A DNA stretch of 64,000 nt from Fibrivirga algicola (GTDB lineage: Bacteria; Bacteroidota; Bacteroidia; Cytophagales; Spirosomataceae), in the NCBI RefSeq assembly GCF_011742925.1, contig NZ_WAEL01000006.1, forward strand, positions 372,001-436,000, given 5' to 3'. The position numbers were made by a program, and so were the translations under genes. Under the pieces are notes generated by a model, which saw only the letters and a program-made list of their open reading frames with translations, searched no databases and had not been told where the DNA came from. Shown in pieces: positions 1 through 8,371 of this stretch; within the stretch, counting starts at the first letter, position 1, and each line of letters starts with the position of its first letter.

Positions 1-491
1 CGCAGTTTACTGGTCGGATACAGCGTCACTACGCTGCCATCCTGAAGGGTAATTTTCCGGGGTACATGCTGGGTATTGTCTACTTCAGTATAATTGGCTG
101 TCAGCACTGGACTGATTTCGGCCAGCCGTTCCTGTGCGTCAGTAGCTGCCTGGTAGGTCAGCCACAAATAGCCAAGCCCTAGAACCAGGGCAACCGATGC
201 CGCCAGAGCCAGTAAACGACCAGTCCAGTGCGAACGTACCGGTGTTGGAGCCTGCTGTACGATGGTCGAGGAGAGGTAAGCCAGTTCGTCGACGGGTAAT
301 GCCGTATTTTTTTCTTCCAGTGCATAGAGAAACGACCGGGCTAACTGCACTTTTCCGGCTGTTTCCGGATGAGCATCCAGAAAGAGTTGCCAGAATGCTT
401 CGCTTTGCGGATCCCGATGAAGTACCCATTGCCGAAACTGTTCGTCGCGGGCAAAGTCTTCAACACTAAACTTCTGGTAATCGGGATTCAT
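1..491 (-). CDS. FecR family anti-sigma factor (partial, runs off left edge)
   Basis: The reading frame starts at an ATG at 491 and stays open to base 1, so only about 163 N-terminal residues are seen. The N-terminus MNPDYQKFSVEDFARD and the following FRQWV and HPET residues fit the cytoplasmic sigma-binding region of FecR-type proteins. One hydrophobic helix (LLALAASVALVLGLGYLWL, about residues 93-111) is followed by the start of the periplasmic FecR domain (ITLQDGSVVTLYP). It lies 63 bases downstream of an ECF sigma gene on the same strand, the usual pairing that controls TonB-dependent receptor genes; the receptor would be beyond the edge. The family call is firm, the signal sensed is unknown. 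Confidence 0.85.
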   Translation of the reverse strand, partial: MNPDYQKFSVEDFARDEQFRQWVLHRDPQSEAFWQLFLDAHPETAGKVQLARSFLYALEEKNTALPVDELAYLSSTIVQQAPTPVRSHWTGRLLALAASVALVLGLGYLWLTYQAATDAQERLAEISPVLTANYTEVDNTQHVPRKITLQDGSVVTLYPTSKL

Positions 492-554
492 GGCACGTTA
501 ATATATCAGGTTGGTAATAGATAGCCAATTAGGGGGCTGCATACTTGTTTTTCG

Positions 555-1175
555 TCATAAATTCGAAAAAAGCCGACCAATCAGGCCTATCAGGATCAGT
601 ACACCCGCCCAGTGTTCCCGAAACGTTTTGAAAGCTACCTGCATCAAATTAGACACCGACTGCGGGTTAACGTCCATAATAACCGCAATTTCATCACGTT
701 CCAGGTTTTGGTAAAAACGCAGGTAGATGACTTCGCGCTGCCGTTTGGGAAGCTTGTTCAGGGCGTTGGCAATCCGGTGTGTTGTTTCGGCCAGGCTTTC
801 TTGTTCAATCATCGACCATTCGGGCGAGAACTCGACAAAACTACCTTCATTTTCCAGATTGGCCGGTTCATCGTCTTTTAGCACCCGCTGCCGGTACCCC
901 TCTCGAACTACCCGTTTTCTGACGCAGCTAAGCAAATACGCCCGCACACTATCTGGTGTGCTGATGCGGTCGCGGCGGTTCCAGATTTCGATGAATACCT
1001 CCTGCACGCAATCCTTTACGAAATCCTCATTCTGCACGAATTTGTACCCGTAGTTTTGCAGCGGATTAAAGTATTTCGCTAGCAGTTTACCAAAGGCTAA
1101 TTCGTTTCCGCTTTTAAGCTGGTTCCAGAGTTGAACGTCGGTATTTGGCGGATGTTGATTCGTACGTAATGCCAT
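555..1175 (-). CDS. ECF-subfamily RNA polymerase sigma-70 factor
   Basis: The protein has 206 residues. A region-2 helix (LLAKYFNPLQNYGYKFVQNE, then VKDCVQEVFIEIW at about residues 55-67) would bind the -10 element. A region-4 helix-turn-helix follows (LPKRQREVIYLRFYQNLERDEIA, about 142-164). This is the layout of the Bacteroidetes sigma-70 family that works with FecR anti-sigma factors. The gene sits 15 bases after the bicupin gene and 63 bases before fecR, all on the minus strand, so the three may share a transcript. The hydrophobic C-terminal tail (AGVLILIGLIGRLFSNL) is a little unusual. Target genes cannot be read from this window. Confidence 0.9.
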   Translation of the reverse strand: MALRTNQHPPNTDVQLWNQLKSGNELAFGKLLAKYFNPLQNYGYKFVQNEDFVKDCVQEVFIEIWNRRDRISTPDSVRAYLLSCVRKRVVREGYRQRVLKDDEPANLENEGSFVEFSPEWSMIEQESLAETTHRIANALNKLPKRQREVIYLRFYQNLERDEIAVIMDVNPQSVSNLMQVAFKTFREHWAGVLILIGLIGRLFSNL

Positions 1176-1190
1176 AAGGGAAGAACGGAG

Positions 1191-1958
1191 TCACTCGAAC
1201 TGAAAAGCAAAGTAAGTGCAGGGTTGCTTGCTGTTATTGGTAATGTTGTGCGGTACATTCGATTCCAGGTACGTCAGGTCGCCGGTCGTGTTAGGGATCA
1301 GTTTACCATTTACGCTTGATTCCGCCTCATTGTTGACCATGATCAGTATTTCGGCGGCCCGGTGCGTATGGGGCGGGTGGCTCGCCAGCCCATTTTTTAG
1401 GGTTGTCACGTGCATCTCGAACCGCTTGGTCATGGCCGTAGCCCGGTCGAACATGCGCCGGACGCCCCCTTTGTCGTGAGGCTGAAAAGGCACCTCCTTC
1501 CAGTCGATCCAAAATGACCCACCCGCTTTCCGCCCCCGTTCCAGATCGACAGGGGCCTTCGATTCGTAGCGCATCACGTAGTAGGTAGCAGGTACGTCGC
1601 CTTTGTTTTCGAACCCGTGTTCATCGCCCGGCATCATCAGGGCAATACTGTTCGGGCCCAGCGTTGCGGTCTTTCCCGCGATGGTCACTGTCAGCTCCCC
1701 TTCTTTAATGATAATCAGCTCTTCATCAGTGTGTTTGTGAGCCGGGTGTGGGGCCTGATGCGCTGCCAGCGTGGTCGTGTGCACTTCGATATGCGTAAAG
1801 TCGGTGGCGCTGCCTTCGAGCAACTTACGCTGTTCGGTGCCTGGCTTCTTTACCACGGGGGCGGCTTTCCAGGCATGTACAGTAGAAACAATTGGCTGGG
1901 CCAACAGGGGGGTAACAGCTGCAAATACAACGAGCAGGGTAGCAGTAGCGCGATTCAT
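1191..1958 (-). CDS. Secreted bicupin protein
   Basis: The protein has 255 residues with an N-terminal signal peptide (MNRATATLLVVFAAVTPLLAQ). An in-frame ATG 39 bases further upstream would put a non-signal stretch in front, so the start at 1958 is preferred. Two cupin barrels follow. The first has HPAHKHTDEELIIIKEGELTV and then GDEHGFEN, and the second has HPPHTHRAAEILIMVNNEAE and then VPHNITN. The histidine/glutamate pattern fits metal binding. It is probably a periplasmic cupin enzyme or sensor of unknown substrate. It lies just upstream of the sigma/FecR pair. The fold is clear, the function is not. Confidence 0.8.
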   Translation of the reverse strand: MNRATATLLVVFAAVTPLLAQPIVSTVHAWKAAPVVKKPGTEQRKLLEGSATDFTHIEVHTTTLAAHQAPHPAHKHTDEELIIIKEGELTVTIAGKTATLGPNSIALMMPGDEHGFENKGDVPATYYVMRYESKAPVDLERGRKAGGSFWIDWKEVPFQPHDKGGVRRMFDRATAMTKRFEMHVTTLKNGLASHPPHTHRAAEILIMVNNEAESSVNGKLIPNTTGDLTYLESNVPHNITNNSKQPCTYFAFQFE

Positions 1959-2025
1959 AGAGGATAAGGTTAGGTACGTACCTGAAAGCAACCGCATGTT
2001 ATGAATCTAATGCTCGGGCAGCCTG

Positions 2026-3525
2026 CTACTTCGCGGCCTTCCGTAAGGGTGTGTAAAGGGCAGACATGGATACACCCGTAGCGGACTTCACATAGAGATT
2101 GGCCAATGGCTGATTAGGGAAGAAAATGTCGGTCATCACGGTAAGCCCGCCATCGGCGAAGAGCTCAACAGAGGCGACGTCGACCAGCAGGGTAAGCGAC
2201 AGGTTGTGGTCCGTTGCAATGCGCGGGGCGATGTGGCGCTTGCCAAACCCTTTTTCGAAACCTGTCTTACCGGCTCTCGAACGGTCGATGTAGTACGAGT
2301 TGCTGCTCTTTTCGTAGCCGATTACCAACTCGTTGCCCTGCTCGTTGGCGAGTACGATACTGAAATCATTAGGTGATGGCGTAGACAGCACCAGCTTAAT
2401 CAATTCGGCCTTACCAGTCTTGCTGGTGAGGTCAACGGTGCCTTTCACCGGCACATTATTCAGTTTGGTTGTTTTACTGGTCAACTTATCCAGTTCGCTA
2501 ATTGGCGTCGAGGTTAAGTACAACTCCTTGCCCACCTCCCTTAGCCCCAGTTCGCGTGGAACGGTGTTGGCACTACGCCAGGGCGACGTGGGTACTACGT
2601 TGGCGTATTGCCAGTTGCTCATCCAGCCCATCAGAATAGTTCGGTTGCCGGTGTTGGCGAAGGTTACACCAGCGTAGTTATCGGTGCCGAAATCCATCCA
2701 CTTCGTTTTGGTCGAATAAGGCGTGAAGGTTTTCCCATCGAAGTCGCCGACGAAGTATTGTGTAGCCGATCCGCCGTTTGGTCCGCCAGGGTTGATGCTA
2801 ACGAGCAGTACCCAGGCCTGCTTGCCATTATGCATCAGCGGAAACAGGTCGGGACATTCCCAAACGCCGCCATGTGCGCCCAACTCACGGCCAAATTCGC
2901 TTTCGCGGGTCCAGTTCTTTAGGTTTGGCGACGAGTAAAACGTAATTCGGTCTTTGGTAGCCAGCGTCAGAATCCACTTTTTGGCTGGTTCGAACCAACG
3001 CACTTTTGGGTCTCGGAAATCAGTGATGCCGGGATTAGGCAACACCGGGTTGCCGGCATATTTGGTCCACGTTTTACCTTCGTCGAGGCTGTAGGCGAGG
3101 CTTTGGTATTGAAACCTGTCAGACTTGGCCTTCTCTAGTTTGTCGTTGTGATGCGTAAAGATGGCCACCAGGGGTACTTGTCCGTTTTTGCCAAATCCGC
3201 TGGTGTTGTTCACGTCGACAACGGCGCTGCCCGAGAAAATCCAACCGAGGCTATCGGGATACAGGGCAATGGGCTGCTCCTGCCAGCGAATCATGTCTTT
3301 GCTGGTGGCGTGGCCCCAGTGCATGGGCCCCCACACGGTCGAATCGGGGTAATATTGAAAAAAGAGGTGATACGTTCCGTTGTGATATACCATCCCATTC
3401 GGGTCGTTCATCCAGTGAGCCTTTGGCGAGAAATGGAACTGTGGCCGGTGCGGCTCGTTGCCTTGTGCCATTGCGCTGAGGCTGATTAGGGTAAGTAAGG
3501 CGCTGACAATGAATGTATTTTTCAT
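2026..3525 (-). CDS. Glycoside hydrolase family 32 (levanase/inulinase/invertase type)
   Basis: The enzyme has 499 residues with a signal peptide (MKNTFIVSALLTLISLSAMAQ); the ATG at 3525 is chosen over an upstream one because it starts the signal peptide. All three GH32 signatures are visible: WMNDPNG with the nucleophile Asp near residue 40, FRDPK with the transition-state Asp, and ECPDLF with the acid/base Glu. A five-bladed propeller is expected to be followed by the C-terminal beta-sandwich. It would release fructose from levan, inulin or sucrose in the periplasm or outside the cell. Fructokinase, sugar porter and a sugar-sensing regulator lie upstream, which supports fructan use. Endo or exo action cannot be told. 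Confidence 0.92.
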   Translation of the reverse strand: MKNTFIVSALLTLISLSAMAQGNEPHRPQFHFSPKAHWMNDPNGMVYHNGTYHLFFQYYPDSTVWGPMHWGHATSKDMIRWQEQPIALYPDSLGWIFSGSAVVDVNNTSGFGKNGQVPLVAIFTHHNDKLEKAKSDRFQYQSLAYSLDEGKTWTKYAGNPVLPNPGITDFRDPKVRWFEPAKKWILTLATKDRITFYSSPNLKNWTRESEFGRELGAHGGVWECPDLFPLMHNGKQAWVLLVSINPGGPNGGSATQYFVGDFDGKTFTPYSTKTKWMDFGTDNYAGVTFANTGNRTILMGWMSNWQYANVVPTSPWRSANTVPRELGLREVGKELYLTSTPISELDKLTSKTTKLNNVPVKGTVDLTSKTGKAELIKLVLSTPSPNDFSIVLANEQGNELVIGYEKSSNSYYIDRSRAGKTGFEKGFGKRHIAPRIATDHNLSLTLLVDVASVELFADGGLTVMTDIFFPNQPLANLYVKSATGVSMSALYTPLRKAAK

Positions 3526-3670
3526 GGTTCGTTTGGGTGTTGGATGGAATGGCCTACGTAGCTTTACTCCCACCCGTAACGGCGGATCACCCTAAAAGGG
3601 GCTAAGGCCTCGCGTTGACAAAAAGAAGCGCAATAGCCTCTTTCAGCGAATAGGGGTAAAGTCTCCGCTA

Positions 3671-3702
3671 AAAAGAAACGTGGACTATATCAGCCCACGT
3701 TC
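3671..3702 (-). terminator. Putative intrinsic terminator after the fructokinase gene
   Basis: On the minus strand the arms AACGTGG and CCACGTT are separated by 11 bases and followed by a T-rich tract (TTCTTTTT). It lies between the fructokinase stop and the GH32 start and would separate the two transcripts at least partly. Confidence 0.5.
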
Positions 3703-3760
3703 TCACTCCTCTCTACTTCATCATAGGTTATTACTAAAAAAACAACTGAAGGGCTTCGGC

Positions 3761-4651
3761 TCAGGCGGTAATAGCCATACTGTATTGACTGATAATCGTT
3801 TGCTCGGTAAATGAAGGCGTTGCACCGCGCTGTGTGCCTACATACGCCCCCGCCGCGCAGGCGAAAGCCAGGGTCTTGGCCGGTGTTTCTCCCTGTAGGG
3901 TCTTGAAGAGATAAGCCGCCAGAAAGGCGTCGCCGCAGCCAATCGTATCTTCCACTTCGATGGGGAAGCTTTCCTGCCGGGTAAATCCAGATGCATCGAG
4001 CAGAATGGCTCCTTCGTCGCCCAAGGTTACGCAGAGAGCTTCCAGGCTAAAGTGGTCGCGTAGCTGCGTCATGGCCCGTTCCAGATCAACATCATAGCCA
4101 TACCAATCCGACAGTTCCAGGGTTTCATGTTCGTTCAGTTTGGCAATATCAGCCTGATGCATCAATTCGTCTATCGTACCCCGGTCATAATGTGGGGCGC
4201 GGAGGTTGACGTCGAAAATCTTTCGGGGGGCTACAGCCAGAAGTTCCCTTAGTGTTTCGTAGGTACGTGTACTGCGGGCAGCCAAACTGCCATACACAAA
4301 CAGGTCGCTTTGTTGAACGGCCTCAATCATACTGGAGCTAAGCTGGATATAATCCCAGGAAACGGGTTGCACAATTGTATACACCACGTCCTGACTATTC
4401 GTGACGTTAGCTTGGGCCACCCCGGTTGGGTACGTTCCATTGACCTGAATCAGGTTGGTCGGTATGCGCTTCTGATTGAGAAAACCAAGCAATTCGTGAC
4501 CTAGATCATCGCTGCCTACGCTGCTGATAAGCTGAGCGTCCAGACCGAAGTTGCGTAAGTCGGCCGCTACGTTCATGGGAGCCCCACCAGGTTCCTTGCT
4601 AGTGGGCAGCACATCCCAGAGAATCTCGCCAAAACAGGTTATCTTTTTCAT
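3761..4651 (-). CDS. PfkB-family carbohydrate kinase, probable fructokinase
   Basis: The protein has 296 residues. The N-terminal substrate loop (FGEILWDVLP, GGAPMNVAADL) and the C-terminal ATP/catalytic motif DTIGCGDAFLAAYL, with the base Asp in GCGD, define a ribokinase/PfkB sugar kinase of bacterial fructokinase type. The ATG at 4651 is preferred to a TTG two codons upstream that overlaps the preceding stop. The ATG lies only 2 bases after the sugar porter stop, which suggests translational coupling. It would phosphorylate imported fructose to fructose-6-phosphate. Substrate assignment rests on the GH32 and porter neighbours. Confidence 0.88.
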   Translation of the reverse strand: MKKITCFGEILWDVLPTSKEPGGAPMNVAADLRNFGLDAQLISSVGSDDLGHELLGFLNQKRIPTNLIQVNGTYPTGVAQANVTNSQDVVYTIVQPVSWDYIQLSSSMIEAVQQSDLFVYGSLAARSTRTYETLRELLAVAPRKIFDVNLRAPHYDRGTIDELMHQADIAKLNEHETLELSDWYGYDVDLERAMTQLRDHFSLEALCVTLGDEGAILLDASGFTRQESFPIEVEDTIGCGDAFLAAYLFKTLQGETPAKTLAFACAAGAYVGTQRGATPSFTEQTIISQYSMAITA

Positions 4652-4653
4652 AA

Positions 4654-5979
4654 TCAATGAGCAAAGACGGTACGTTCAATTTTTTCGAGGCTGGTCCCTT
4701 TTGTTTCGGGCATGATACGCAGGACAAAGACCAGTTGCAGTACCATCATAACTGTGAAGAACAGAAACGTGTTGCCGCCGCCGACTTTCTCAGATAGATA
4801 AGGAAAGGTAAACGTGATGATAGCCGCCATGATCCAATGGGTGAAGCTACCAAGTGCCTGGCCGCTGGCACGTACTTCGTTGGGGAAAATTTCGGAGATG
4901 AACACCCAGATAACGGCCCCCTGCGAGAAACCGAAAAAGGCGATATAACCAAACAGCAAAAAAGGAACCGTCATGCCGCTGAAGTCTTCGGTATAGAAAG
5001 CGCGCGCTACCAACCCCAAAGTAATAATGAGCCCTACCGATCCAATCTTCATGAGCGTTCGCCGACCGTAGCGGTCGATCAGGTTCATCGAGAGTAGGGT
5101 GAATATGAGATTGATCAGGCCGATACCCGCCGAGGATAGCAGTGATGAGCTTTTGCCGAGGCCAGTCATCTCAAAAATACGGGGTGCATAGTAAATGATG
5201 GCGTTGATACCCGATACCTGATTGAATACTGCAAAGAGTACCGCCAGCATAACTGGTGTTTTGTAATTGCCAGAAAAAAGCCGGGCCGATGCAGATGACT
5301 CCGTATGGCTCTTTTGAATGGCCAATAACGTATCTTTTGCTGTGTCGGGATCAATCATATCCAGAATTTGCCGGGCCTCTTCCACGTTGCCCTGCTTAAG
5401 CAGCAGCCAGCGTGGGCTCTCTGGAATGTTGAGTACCGTTATCAGGAAGATAATTGAGGGAAGTGCCTGTACGCCCAGCATCCACCGCCAGGGCTCGGCG
5501 CCAACATCGGCTAGCAGAAAATTGGAGAGATAAGCAACCAGAATACCCAGGACAATATTGAACTGAAACATACCCACCAACCTGCCGCGCGATTTGGCGG
5601 GCGATATCTCGGTAATGTACATAGGCGCAGCTACCGATGATGCACCAACACCCAGCCCGCCCAGGAAACGGAAAATCAGGAAAATTGACCAGTTGGGGGC
5701 GAGTGCCGTACCCAGCGATGCCAGCAGGTAGAGTACGGCAATCCAAAACAGCGTTTTCTTGCGTCCCAACGCCTCAGCCGGTATGCCGCCGGTCATAGAA
5801 CCAATTACTGTACCAACGAGGGCAATGGAAACTGTTAGGCCATGTTCCCACACGCTCAACTGCCAAAGCGATTGCAGCGACTGCTCGACGCCGGATATGA
5901 CGGCCGTATCGAAGCCGAAGAGGAAGCCTCCCAAAGCAGCGGTGATCGACCAAAAGAATATGCGTTGTTGCTGGCTCAT
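4654..5979 (-). CDS. MFS sugar porter (XylE/GLUT type)
   Basis: The protein has 441 residues with about 12 membrane helices. Sugar porter signatures are present: LFGFDTAVISG at the N-terminus, GRKKTLF after helix 2, RFLGGLGVGASS, PAKSRGRLVG, PESPRWLL, DRYGRR in the second half and PETKGTSLE at the C-terminus. It would take up a monosaccharide, most likely fructose, across the inner membrane by proton symport. It is encoded directly before the fructokinase with a 2-base gap. This replaces the phosphotransferase route, typical for Bacteroidetes. The specificity is inferred from the neighbours. Confidence 0.9.
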   Translation of the reverse strand: MSQQQRIFFWSITAALGGFLFGFDTAVISGVEQSLQSLWQLSVWEHGLTVSIALVGTVIGSMTGGIPAEALGRKKTLFWIAVLYLLASLGTALAPNWSIFLIFRFLGGLGVGASSVAAPMYITEISPAKSRGRLVGMFQFNIVLGILVAYLSNFLLADVGAEPWRWMLGVQALPSIIFLITVLNIPESPRWLLLKQGNVEEARQILDMIDPDTAKDTLLAIQKSHTESSASARLFSGNYKTPVMLAVLFAVFNQVSGINAIIYYAPRIFEMTGLGKSSSLLSSAGIGLINLIFTLLSMNLIDRYGRRTLMKIGSVGLIITLGLVARAFYTEDFSGMTVPFLLFGYIAFFGFSQGAVIWVFISEIFPNEVRASGQALGSFTHWIMAAIITFTFPYLSEKVGGGNTFLFFTVMMVLQLVFVLRIMPETKGTSLEKIERTVFAH

Positions 5980-6265
5980 GACTGGTTCGGAATCGTCCGG
6001 GCTGGACTCTGTTTATGAACCAAAGCTAGCTGGGTTGCTTCTGGCACGCTTTCAGTAATCGTTCAATTTGTTTCGATGTTCAACTAAATTATTAAACAGT
6101 TGATTATAAGGCAGTTGTATATATTAACTGCGAGCGACTTTTTCGATTTTGAAACGCCTTTTTCTGATTTTGTTGCACGCTGAGGCTTGGCTTCGCGTGC
6201 CTGTCGAAGGGCCTGGAACGAGAAGCAATACCGTAGTCCATTAGCAGTACAGTACGTCAGCACAT
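5980..6265. other. Intergenic leader region upstream of the sugar porter, no gene seen
   Basis: These 286 bases between GH97 and the porter contain an AT-rich stretch around 6060-6130, likely the promoter region of the porter-kinase pair. No coding frame or strong hairpin was found. Confidence 0.4.
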
Positions 6266-8350
6266 TTACAGCTTCGTCAACTGCATAGCGAAGCCGCCGC
6301 CGTTGGCCATGCGTAGGTTGAGTTTGGTTTTGCTGGTGACGCGCTTCTTCTCAATCGTGTATGCTTCCGGGTTCGTTTGCCAATCGGCATTGTCGGCGTC
6401 GCGGTAGATGGTGGCTTCGTAAGTTTTACCAGCTTCCAAAAAATCCAAAGCCAGCGGAAGTGTCCGGCTGTTTTCGTCGGTGATGGCGCCTACAAACCAG
6501 CTGTCTTTTCCTTTGGTTTTGCGGGCAATCATCAGGTAGTCCCCGGGTTCGGCGGCCAGTACTTCACTAGCGTCCCAATCCACAGGTACGTCGCGGATAA
6601 ACTGGAACGCGTCGAGGTGCTTGTCGTAGTTTTCGGGCAGGTCTGCCACCATTTGCAGTGGGCTGTAGAGCGTAATATATAGGGCCAGTTGCTTAGACAA
6701 GGTGGTTCTAACCCGCTGTGTACGGGATGGCTCAAACTGGTTGAGCTGAAAACGGAAAAGGCCTGGCGTGAAGTCCATTGGGCCGCCGAGCATCCGGGTG
6801 AAGGGGAGAATGGTGGTGTGCTCGGGTGTAATTCCCAGGGTGGGGGCGTTGTTGAACTCGCTACCACGTGCGGCTTCACTGGCCATCCAGTTTGGGTACG
6901 TTCGGTGCAGACCGGTTGGGTGCGCCGACTCGTGCGAATCGACCATAAGCTTGTATTGAGCGGCCTTCTCGGCTACCCGCTGGTAATGATTCACCATCCA
7001 TTGACTGTCGTGGTGTTCGCCGCGTGGAATGATTCGGCCAACGTACCCAGTCTTCACAGTGTTGATTCCCTTGGCAACCATGTACTGATAAGCAGCGTCC
7101 ATCCGGCGCTCGTAGTTCGTAACCGAGCCCGACGTTTCGTGGTGCATAATCAGCTTTAGCCCCTTCTGTTGAGCATAGGCCGTCAGCGAGTCGATGTTGT
7201 AATCAGGGTAGGGCGTTACAAAATCAAACACCTCCTCTTTCCAGTTGCCGAACCAGTCTTCCCAGCCCTGGTTCCAGCCTTCGACCAGTACCCCATCGAA
7301 ACCGTTTTTCGCGGCGTAGTCAATGTACTTTTTTACGTTCTGTGTGTTAGCGGCATGCTTGCCAAGCGCTTTGGCCCAGTTGCCTTTGCCGATATGCATT
7401 TCCCACCACACACCCATGAATTTCTGCGGCTTGATCCACGACGGATCGGCAATAACCGACGGTTCGTTCAGGTTCAGAATTAGTTTCGACCCTACAATAT
7501 CAGTGGCTTTATCGCTGACGATGATCGTGCGCCAAGGCGTTTTCGAGGGCGTTTGCAGATAGGCTTTATTGCCAACCGCGTCGGGAGTTAGTTGCGACTG
7601 CAGCGTCAGGGTTTTCTTGTCAAGCAGCAAGTGCATGATCGGATAATTCAGTACGGCTGCCTCATACAGACTAATATATAGCCCATCGGCGGTTTTGAAA
7701 AGCAGTGGTGTTTGAATGGCATTACCGCCAATTGCCGACTGCAGCGCAATGTCTTTCTCCTGCTTAATTGCCGCCAGAGCGGCGACCTGGCTCAATTTAG
7801 TGGTGTTGTACAGGTATTCATTCGAGTCATAATCACCTGGCATCCAGAACGTCTGGTGGTCGGCGCTCAGTGCGAACTGGGTTAGCTCATCGGCCACCAC
7901 AAAGTGCGTGAGGTTAGGTTGCGTCGGAAACTCATACCGAAAGCCTATGCCGTCGTTGAATACCCGGAAACGTACCTGTATTTGAATGCCCGAACCCGAT
8001 TGGTCAGCTAACGTTACCCGCAGCTCTTTACAATGGTTCCTGATCTGACTGACCTCGCCCCAAACTGGTTTCCAGGTATCGTCGATGGTGACTGAATCAA
8101 CGCCGACAACGGTGAACCGGGTCAACGACACGGCGGGCTTGCTGAGGGTAAAACCAAGCGACGACGGCTCGATAACGCGTTTGCCTTTGTAGGTAACCCG
8201 GTAAGTAACGCTTCCACTGGTTCCATGACTTACCGCCAGAATGATTGACTTATCGGGCGATGTAATCGTGATATTGGTGGTTTGTGCGGCGGTTTGGATG
8301 CTTTGCCAGCATAGGGCAAGGGTCAGCAGGATAGAGAGTGTAGCTTTCAT
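6266..8350 (-). CDS. Glycoside hydrolase family 97 (SusB-like alpha-glucosidase)
   Basis: The protein has 694 residues with a signal peptide (MKATLSILLTLALCWQSIQTAAQ). The N-terminal beta-sandwich typical of GH97 begins with TSPDKSIILAVS and is followed by a TIM barrel. The stretch LVEGWNQGWEDW and the later DSHES and SEAARGSEFNN carry the glutamates that match the calcium-dependent inverting SusB subgroup rather than the retaining one. It would act in the periplasm on alpha-glucosides. The start lies 21 bases after the stop of the sensor-regulator gene, so both may be one operon. Its place in a fructose locus suggests sucrose- or glucose-containing fructans, an inference only. Confidence 0.9.
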   Translation of the reverse strand: MKATLSILLTLALCWQSIQTAAQTTNITITSPDKSIILAVSHGTSGSVTYRVTYKGKRVIEPSSLGFTLSKPAVSLTRFTVVGVDSVTIDDTWKPVWGEVSQIRNHCKELRVTLADQSGSGIQIQVRFRVFNDGIGFRYEFPTQPNLTHFVVADELTQFALSADHQTFWMPGDYDSNEYLYNTTKLSQVAALAAIKQEKDIALQSAIGGNAIQTPLLFKTADGLYISLYEAAVLNYPIMHLLLDKKTLTLQSQLTPDAVGNKAYLQTPSKTPWRTIIVSDKATDIVGSKLILNLNEPSVIADPSWIKPQKFMGVWWEMHIGKGNWAKALGKHAANTQNVKKYIDYAAKNGFDGVLVEGWNQGWEDWFGNWKEEVFDFVTPYPDYNIDSLTAYAQQKGLKLIMHHETSGSVTNYERRMDAAYQYMVAKGINTVKTGYVGRIIPRGEHHDSQWMVNHYQRVAEKAAQYKLMVDSHESAHPTGLHRTYPNWMASEAARGSEFNNAPTLGITPEHTTILPFTRMLGGPMDFTPGLFRFQLNQFEPSRTQRVRTTLSKQLALYITLYSPLQMVADLPENYDKHLDAFQFIRDVPVDWDASEVLAAEPGDYLMIARKTKGKDSWFVGAITDENSRTLPLALDFLEAGKTYEATIYRDADNADWQTNPEAYTIEKKRVTSKTKLNLRMANGGGFAMQLTKL

Positions 8351-8371
8351 AGGTAAGTTTTGTAAACGAAG

